Shown piece by piece: positions 9,627 through 12,865 of a DNA stretch of 12,865 nucleotides. The stretch's first letter is position 1; every line of letters starts with the position of its first letter. Source of the DNA: an uncultured Clostridia bacterium (lineage in GTDB: Bacteria; Bacillota; Clostridia; TANB77; CAG-508); NCBI GenBank assembly GCA_934149155.1, contig CAKPDZ010000040.1, positions 1 to 12,865 of the forward strand, written 5' to 3'. Position numbers and translations under genes: made by a program. The notes under the pieces are model-generated. The model saw only the letters and a program-made list of their open reading frames with translations, ran no database searches and was not told where the DNA came from.

Positions 9627-9637
9627 CTCACTTCCTT
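9627..9637 (-). promoter_or_regulatory. Ribosome binding site that selects the TTG start of the second sipW
   Basis: On the minus strand AAGGAAGTGAG resembles the full anti-Shine-Dalgarno complement AAGGAGGTGA with one mismatch, and leaves 4 nt before TTG at 9622. It overlaps the possible GTG start at 9631, which would leave no room for ribosome placement there. Confidence 0.6.
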
Positions 9638-9701
9638 TTAAATATTTTTTAATACACTCATTAAAATAAATTCATAATTTACTTTAATCAATATATTGCA
9701 A

Positions 9702-9730
9702 CAATAGGCGAATATAAAATTCACCTATTG
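9702..9730 (-). terminator. Hairpin after the TasA-like gene (processing or partial termination site)
   Basis: In the minus-strand RNA, two 12-nt arms beginning CAAUAGGUGAAU pair fully around a 5-nt loop, with one G-U pair that would be a C-A mismatch on the other strand. It begins 9 nt after the TasA-like stop codon. There is no U-run after it (UUGCAAUAUA), so it is not a strong intrinsic terminator. It could stabilise the 3' end of the upstream transcript or cause partial polarity. Confidence 0.55.
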
Positions 9731-9739
9731 CTTATAAAT

Positions 9740-10351
9740 TTAGTCAACTTGTGTAAATAATGCTGAAATTTCTACTGTAACTTTTGGGGCTGTTGCTGTT
9801 GTTCCTAAAGTAGTATCTGTTCCATCTGTTTGTTTATTATCTCCTGTGTTATAATTTGTGCTGTCTGTTCCTTCAAAAGCCCATCTCCAATAAACTGGTA
9901 CTTTTGTTTTAGTTTGAGTTGTTGAACCTATTTCTAAATCTCCTGTTGATACAGTTGCAAATTTAGCTGCTGTTACATATGTTTTGCCATCTAAACTATA
10001 TTCAATTGGAATATTTGATTCGTTTGTTTCTTTTAAAGATAAAGTATAGTTTACTTTTACTTCTGAATCGTTTGTTAATTCTACATCAAATTTTCCTCCT
10101 GTTCCTGGAGCAATCTTTCCATTTACAACATCTAAATCAGCTGTTTTTCCATCAACCTCTCTTGTTGTTTTAAATAAATCAATTTTCTCTGTAGTTGCAT
10201 TTGAACCAACTTTAAATTTTGCTACAGTTCCTGTATCAGTTCCTGTAATTGTAGTTGTATATTTTGCATATGTTCCTGAAACTAAAATTAATCCTACCAT
10301 TACTATAAGTAATGCTATAAGAAATGCTTTTACTAATTTGTTATCTTTCAT
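9740..10351 (-). CDS. TasA/CalY-like biofilm-matrix or camelysin family protein
   Basis: This is a secreted beta-sandwich protein of 203 residues, in the family of amyloid-like matrix fibre subunits and camelysins. The N-terminus (MKDNKLVKAF) leads into a hydrophobic core at about 8-27 and then SGTYAKYTTTITGTDTGTVAKF, the typical SipW-dependent signal peptide. The mature part carries APGTGGKFDVELTNDSEVKV, YTLSLKETNESNIPIEYSLD, PVYWRWAFEG and a C-terminal VEISALFTQVD. It has no cysteines. The ATG is preceded by a strong site, AAAGGGGGGG. The gene sits between two SipW-type peptidase genes with hairpins on both sides, so it is probably the main substrate of the first. I infer it is the abundant fibre subunit. 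Fibre formation itself cannot be read from sequence. Confidence 0.85.
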   Translation of the reverse strand: MKDNKLVKAFLIALLIVMVGLILVSGTYAKYTTTITGTDTGTVAKFKVGSNATTEKIDLFKTTREVDGKTADLDVVNGKIAPGTGGKFDVELTNDSEVKVNYTLSLKETNESNIPIEYSLDGKTYVTAAKFATVSTGDLEIGSTTQTKTKVPVYWRWAFEGTDSTNYNTGDNKQTDGTDTTLGTTATAPKVTVEISALFTQVD

Positions 10352-10384
10352 ATCTTCCCCCCCTTTCTTCTGTATCTAATAACA

Positions 10385-10402
10385 TATAGGTTTTCACCTA
10401 TA
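10385..10402 (-). other. GAAA-tetraloop hairpin ahead of the TasA-like gene
   Basis: In minus-strand RNA, UAUAGGU and ACCUAUA close a GAAA tetraloop, a stable GNRA hairpin. It lies in the 79-nt gap between the first sipW stop and the TasA-like start, upstream of the ribosome binding site. It shares AUAGGUGAA with the hairpin after the gene (9702-9730). A second small hairpin, GGC-AAAA-GCC with flanking UUAA arms, lies just upstream at about 10411-10430. Confidence 0.55.
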
Positions 10403-10430
10403 ATTTTATCTTAATGGCTTTTGCCCTTAA

Positions 10431-11012
10431 TCACTTATTTATTTTTGTTAATTCTTTATTTTTATTTTTTAGTTTTTCTATTTCCTCTTCCATATGTTTT
10501 TGTTTTTCTTTACTTTCTGACATTTGTACTAATATCATTAATATAATTGGTATTGATAAACAGGTTATCATTCCAAGTGGTGTTTGTATAAACATTGCTA
10601 CATTTCCGAGTTTACTTATTTTAAATTGATATATTCCTTCAATTTGTTCTGGTGTTATATAACCATTGTCTATTGTATTATTGTTATCACCTTTTGTCTT
10701 ATATTGTATTTTTCCTTCGTCTTCTGTCTTTTCTACTATTCTATGTGTTATTACAACATTTTCTGTTTTGAATGCTACAATATCTCCTTCTTTTAAGTTA
10801 TTGTTATCAATTTCTTTTACTATTACTAAATCTCCTGTGTTTATTTGTGTTTCCATTGAGCCTGACAATACTATAAATGGTTTCCAACCAAAAAATGATG
10901 GTATTTTGTCTGGCTTTATATATGAATTTATTATTATTACACTATTTATAATAAAAATTGGTAATATTAGTATTAATAAAATACTTATAATTATAATTTT
11001 AATTCTTTTCAT
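10431..11012 (-). CDS. sipW: SipW-type signal peptidase I (first copy)
   Basis: The product has 193 residues and belongs to the ER/SipW-type signal peptidase family. A membrane segment at about 5-30 precedes the catalytic motifs: VLSGSMETQ (Ser52), VITHRI (His90) and TKGDNNN (Asp109). The spacing (38 and 19 residues) is close to that of B. subtilis SipW. A second membrane segment at about 145-164 is followed by a lysine- and glutamate-rich tail that could form a short coiled coil. AAAAAAGGAG lies 7 nt before the ATG. It is the first gene of the matrix cluster and ends 79 nt before the TasA-like gene, its likely substrate. It is clearly a paralogue, not a copy, of the second peptidase: catalytic blocks match but the flanking parts differ. 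The hairpin at 11045-11091 stands between this gene and any plausible promoter. Confidence 0.88.
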   Translation of the reverse strand: MKRIKIIIISILLILILPIFIINSVIIINSYIKPDKIPSFFGWKPFIVLSGSMETQINTGDLVIVKEIDNNNLKEGDIVAFKTENVVITHRIVEKTEDEGKIQYKTKGDNNNTIDNGYITPEQIEGIYQFKISKLGNVAMFIQTPLGMITCLSIPIILMILVQMSESKEKQKHMEEEIEKLKNKNKELTKINK

Positions 11013-11044
11013 CTTTTTTCTCCTTTTTTACTAATATAACGCAC

Positions 11045-11091
11045 AAAAAGACTGTGCTCATTTTTTATTTTTCAAAAATGAACACAATCTT
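11045..11091 (-). terminator. Terminator-like hairpin ahead of the first sipW (candidate attenuator)
   Basis: In minus-strand RNA an 18-bp stem forms between 11091-11074 and 11065-11048 with an 8-nt loop and a UUUUU run at its 3' foot. Two pairs are G-U, which would be A-C mismatches on the plus strand, so the structure belongs to minus-strand transcripts. It ends 32 nt before the first sipW ATG. It could simply end transcripts from upstream, or act as a regulated attenuator of the matrix cluster. Confidence 0.75.
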
Positions 11092-11120
11092 CCCTTGATT
11101 ATATTTTATTTTTTCATTTA

Positions 11121-11192
<72 letters not shown>

Positions 11193-11243
11193 TGTTAAAA
11201 TACTCCTTTGTATACTTACTCTATTTGCATATATCATCTTGTT

Positions 11244-11260
11244 TGTGATATGATATCACA
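11244..11260. promoter_or_regulatory. 17-bp perfect palindrome, candidate operator
   Basis: TGTGATAT and ATATCACA form perfect 8-bp arms around a single central base. It lies 52 bp upstream of the micro-ORF start, where a promoter for the matrix cluster is expected. The half-sites resemble those of CRP/FNR and Rex proteins, but the spacing between TGTGA and TCACA is 7 rather than 6, so I do not assign a regulator. Confidence 0.5.
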
Positions 11261-11351
11261 TTGTGTTTTATTTGTATATACTTTTTTACAAATTTCTACA
11301 TTTTTCTTGTTAAGAATATCAATAAATACAAATATTTTCCATATACAATTT

Positions 11352-11373
11352 AAAGAGTTTTTGATTACTCTTT
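11352..11373. terminator. Weak hairpin after rsgA
   Basis: AAAGAGT and ACTCTTT form a 7-bp stem with an 8-nt loop, starting 14 nt after the rsgA stop. On the minus strand it is followed by UUUAAAUU-like sequence, and on the plus strand by TTTTTG. It could act as a weak or two-way terminator. Confidence 0.4.
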
Positions 11374-11387
11374 TTGCTTACATTTTT

Positions 11388-12263
11388 CTACCACTTATAT
11401 TTTTCTTTTTCTTTTAATTCATTATAAATGTTACAATATCTTTCATATCTTTCTGTTGCTATTATACCTTCTTGTATTGCCATTTTCACACCACAGTTTT
11501 CTTCTTTTATATGAGTGCATCCTACAAATTCGCATTTTTCAATTTCTTGTACAAATTCCCTAAAACACTTATCTAATTCTGTACTTTCAATTTCGCTTAT
11601 CTCAAAACTTGAAAATCCAGGCGTATCCGCAATATAAGTATTTTCTTCTAGTTTATACAACTTTGTATCAGTTGTTGTGTTTTTTCCTTTTTTATTCTTT
11701 TGACTTATCTCTCCTTCTTGAGTTTTTTCTTTATTAAATAATGCATTTATTATACTTGATTTACCTACTCCTGAATTTCCAGAAAATACACTTATTTTAT
11801 TTTGAAGTACTTGCTTTAATTCATCTATTCCAATATTTTGTTTCGCACTTGTTACTATTACTTTATAGCCAACTTTTGAATACAATTCTTTTATAGATTG
11901 ATAAATATCTTTTAAATCACACTTATTTACTACTATTATTGGTTGAATTCCTATTTTTTCTGCATACGCCAATTGCTTATCCAACATTAATAAATCAGGT
12001 TTCGGATTTTTAGTAGATATTATAAATATTATTTGATCTATATTGGCTATTTTAGGTCTTTTGATTTCATTTTTTCTTGGCAATATTTTTTCTATTACTG
12101 CCTCACCTTTTTCCTCATCAGTCAATTCTATTTCTACTCTATCTCCTACAAGTGGCTTTATGTCTTTATTTTTGAATTTTCCTCTTGCATACGCTGTGTA
12201 TATTTTTTCTGATGTTTCTATTTTATATGTATTTGATATATTTCCTATTATAATTCCCTGCAT
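11388..12263 (-). CDS. rsgA: Ribosome small-subunit-dependent GTPase RsgA
   Basis: RsgA is a cytoplasmic circularly permuted GTPase that helps mature and check the 30S ribosomal subunit. The 291 residues match the usual length. An OB-fold N-terminus (about 1-65, with GRGKF-like YARGKF and GDRVEIEL) precedes the permuted G motifs. These are G4 NKCD at 113-116, G5 TSAK at 138-141, G1 GNSGVGKSS at 162-170, the G2 loop KGKNTTTDT at 192-200 and G3 DTPG at 213-216. The C-terminal zinc site is C244, C249, H251 and C257 (CEFVGCTH then C). AAAGGGAAG lies before the ATG. A separate extended -10 promoter is visible upstream at 12493-12521, and a ~140-bp inverted-repeat element lies in the leader. It is a housekeeping gene and is probably not functionally tied to the matrix cluster. 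Confidence 0.96.
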   Translation of the reverse strand: MQGIIIGNISNTYKIETSEKIYTAYARGKFKNKDIKPLVGDRVEIELTDEEKGEAVIEKILPRKNEIKRPKIANIDQIIFIISTKNPKPDLLMLDKQLAYAEKIGIQPIIVVNKCDLKDIYQSIKELYSKVGYKVIVTSAKQNIGIDELKQVLQNKISVFSGNSGVGKSSIINALFNKEKTQEGEISQKNKKGKNTTTDTKLYKLEENTYIADTPGFSSFEISEIESTELDKCFREFVQEIEKCEFVGCTHIKEENCGVKMAIQEGIIATERYERYCNIYNELKEKEKYKW

Positions 12264-12314
12264 ATCTTCCCTTTCTTATTTTTGCTTTTTCAATATAATT
12301 AACTGTATTTTAGA

Positions 12315-12455
12315 AAATTAATAATATATTGTTTTGAAATACCGCGTAAGCGACCAAATGAGCATAGCGAATGCGATATGGAGCAATCTACATACTAGTA
12401 TTTTTAATATGGAGATTGCGACACCAAGGTATAAAAAACAATATATTATTAATTT
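12315..12455. repeat. ~140-bp inverted-repeat element with internal hairpins (MITE-like or structured RNA)
   Basis: A perfect 21-bp inverted repeat (12315-12335 with 12435-12455, AATATATTATT core) is extended inward by ATACC/GGTAT. Inside are a CGC-GTAA-GCG hairpin at 12343-12352, a CATAGC...GCgaTATG hairpin at about 12363-12380, and GCAATCT/AGATTGC (12383-12389 with 12413-12419) extended by CATA/TATG. The GC-richer core differs from its AT-rich surroundings. It lies in the rsgA 5' leader. A small non-coding mobile repeat is as likely as a regulatory RNA. Confidence 0.65.
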
Positions 12456-12492
12456 ATAAATATATCCATTTATAAACTAATAACTGTAAATA

Positions 12493-12521
12493 AATATAGC
12501 ACACTTTTTTCAAAAAAACAA
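12493..12521 (-). promoter_or_regulatory. Extended -10 promoter for rsgA
   Basis: On the minus strand TTGTTT (12521-12516) is followed after 17 nt by TATATT (12498-12493), with TGC just before it as an extended -10. Transcription would begin near 12486, giving a ~220-nt leader that contains the inverted-repeat element. Confidence 0.55.
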
Positions 12522-12530
12522 TATTTTCTC

Positions 12531-12560
12531 TTGACTTTTTACTCTACTTAGCTGTATACT
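12531..12560 (+). promoter_or_regulatory. Sigma-A-type promoter for the coiled-coil gene
   Basis: TTGACT (12531-12536) and TATACT (12555-12560) are separated by 18 nt, which is close to the sigma-A consensus. Transcription would start near 12567, about 88 nt before the ATG at 12655. Confidence 0.65.
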
Positions 12561-12610
12561 TATATTGTATTTTTTCAAATTATTTTAATCAATTTTATTT
12601 TTATCTACTG

Positions 12611-12626
12611 TAGTGCACTTGCACTA
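12611..12626. promoter_or_regulatory. Palindrome in the 5' leader of the coiled-coil gene
   Basis: TAGTGCA and TGCACTA are perfect arms around CT. It lies after the likely transcription start and 15 bp before the AGGAGG site. It could be a roadblock operator or a small RNA hairpin near the ribosome binding site. The regulator is unknown. Confidence 0.4.
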
Positions 12627-12654
12627 ACTCTTCAAATGAACAGGAGGTGATATT

Positions 12655-12865
12655 ATGGATATTAATGATAAGTTTGATTTGATTTTAGAAAAACTTTCAA
12701 AAATTGATAAGATTGATTCAATTGATGAAAGACTTCAAAGAGTAGAAGTAAAGCTTGAAGAACATGACAAAAAGTTTGACGCTGTCTTTGCTAAATTAGA
12801 AGAACACGACAAAAAATTTGATGCTGTTTTTGCTAAATTAGAAGAACACGACAAAAAATTTGATG
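12655..12865 (+). CDS. Coiled-coil repeat protein, 5' part only
   Basis: The gene starts at ATG 12655 behind an ideal AGGAGGTGA site and runs off the window (70 codons visible). It begins MDINDKFDLILEKLSKIDKI, then IDERLQRVEV, followed by tandem 14-residue units KLEEHDKKFDAVFA starting at residue 33. Two units are complete and a third is cut. Two heptads per unit with L, F, V and F at core positions predict a long coiled coil, and there is no signal peptide. The N-terminus resembles small clostridial coiled-coil proteins of unknown function (KxDLILxKLSxI followed by repeats). I cannot assign a role. It is divergent from rsgA and has its own promoter. Confidence 0.85.
   Translation, partial: MDINDKFDLILEKLSKIDKIDSIDERLQRVEVKLEEHDKKFDAVFAKLEEHDKKFDAVFAKLEEHDKKFD
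12751..12865 (+). repeat. 42-bp in-frame tandem repeat
   Basis: Units start at 12751, 12793 and 12835. The second and third are identical over the 31 bases visible, and the first differs mainly at third codon positions. Each unit encodes 14 residues, so unit gain or loss would keep the frame. The array continues past the window end, so its length is unknown. Confidence 0.9.

Larger units (their letters stand above)
12264..12654. promoter_or_regulatory. Divergent intergenic region between rsgA and the coiled-coil gene
   Basis: The region carries back-to-back promoters about 10 bp apart (12493-12521 minus, 12531-12560 plus), the inverted-repeat element at 12315-12455 on the rsgA side, and a small palindrome at 12611-12626 on the other side. 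I see no other gene in it. Confidence 0.6.

Noticed and set aside
9629..9631. GTG start for the second sipW
   Set aside because: The Shine-Dalgarno sequence overlaps this codon; the TTG at 9622 is correctly spaced.
10352..10430. Possible c-di-GMP-I (GEMM) riboswitch, from GGGCAAAAGCC near the TasA-like gene
   Set aside because: The gap is only 79 nt and holds two simple hairpins. The paired GEMM helices and the conserved GCAAAGCC context of the junction are not present.
11033..11038. TATATT as a -10 element for the first sipW
   Set aside because: There is no -35 at a suitable distance, and the start of transcription would fall inside the sipW ribosome binding site.
11244..11260. CRP/FNR-type site
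   Set aside because: The TGTGA and TCACA half-sites are 7 bp apart rather than 6, and no regulator gene is nearby, so only an unspecified operator is claimed.
12300..12488. TAACTGTA direct repeats as target-site duplications of the inverted-repeat element
   Set aside because: They lie 8 and 26 bp outside the inverted-repeat ends rather than adjoining them, so chance is likely in AT-rich DNA.
12751..12865. CRISPR-like array
   Set aside because: The units are directly adjacent without spacers and are in frame within a coding sequence.

Overview
The window looks like a chromosomal segment of a very AT-rich, low-GC Gram-positive bacterium, probably an uncultured Clostridia-type commensal. The supporting signs are strong Shine-Dalgarno sites (AGGAGG/AAAGGAG), A+T-rich codons, an RsgA (YloQ-type) GTPase, and SipW-type signal peptidases with TasA/camelysin-like substrates. 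No species can be named from the sequence alone.

Almost everything reads on the minus strand. From right to left these genes are: rsgA (12263-11388); a 375-nt intergenic region; a first SipW-type signal peptidase (11012-10431); a TasA/CalY-like secreted protein (10351-9740); a second SipW-type peptidase (9622-9017); a small camelysin-like protein (9029-8535); and a giant surface protein that begins at 8511 and is still open at base 1 (at least 2837 residues). The giant protein has a SipW-type N-terminal signal and a TasA-like N-terminal region. After that come alternating fibronectin-III-like domains, Ig-like domains and a recurrent ~85-residue '(A/T)R(L/I)TDG' module, plus three formylglycine-generating-enzyme/C-type-lectin-like domains, the last cut by the window edge. 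The cluster reads as an export and assembly unit for a surface fibre or biofilm matrix: each peptidase gene is followed by the substrate(s) it probably processes.

The most interesting part is the leader of this cluster (11260-11013, minus strand). It holds a 17-bp perfect palindrome, then a Shine-Dalgarno and ATG starting a micro-ORF that runs into a (CA)16 dinucleotide repeat, then an 18-bp terminator-like hairpin with a U-tract just ahead of the first peptidase gene. With 16 CA units the micro-ORF stops soon after the repeat. With one unit fewer it would run 21 codons further, through the left arm of the hairpin, and stop in its loop. This suggests a phase-variable, translation-coupled attenuator controlling the matrix cluster. 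It is an inference from sequence layout.

The right end holds a divergent promoter region with a ~140-bp inverted-repeat element in the rsgA leader. A plus-strand gene (12655 onward) encodes a coiled-coil protein built of 14-residue tandem repeats and is cut by the window end.
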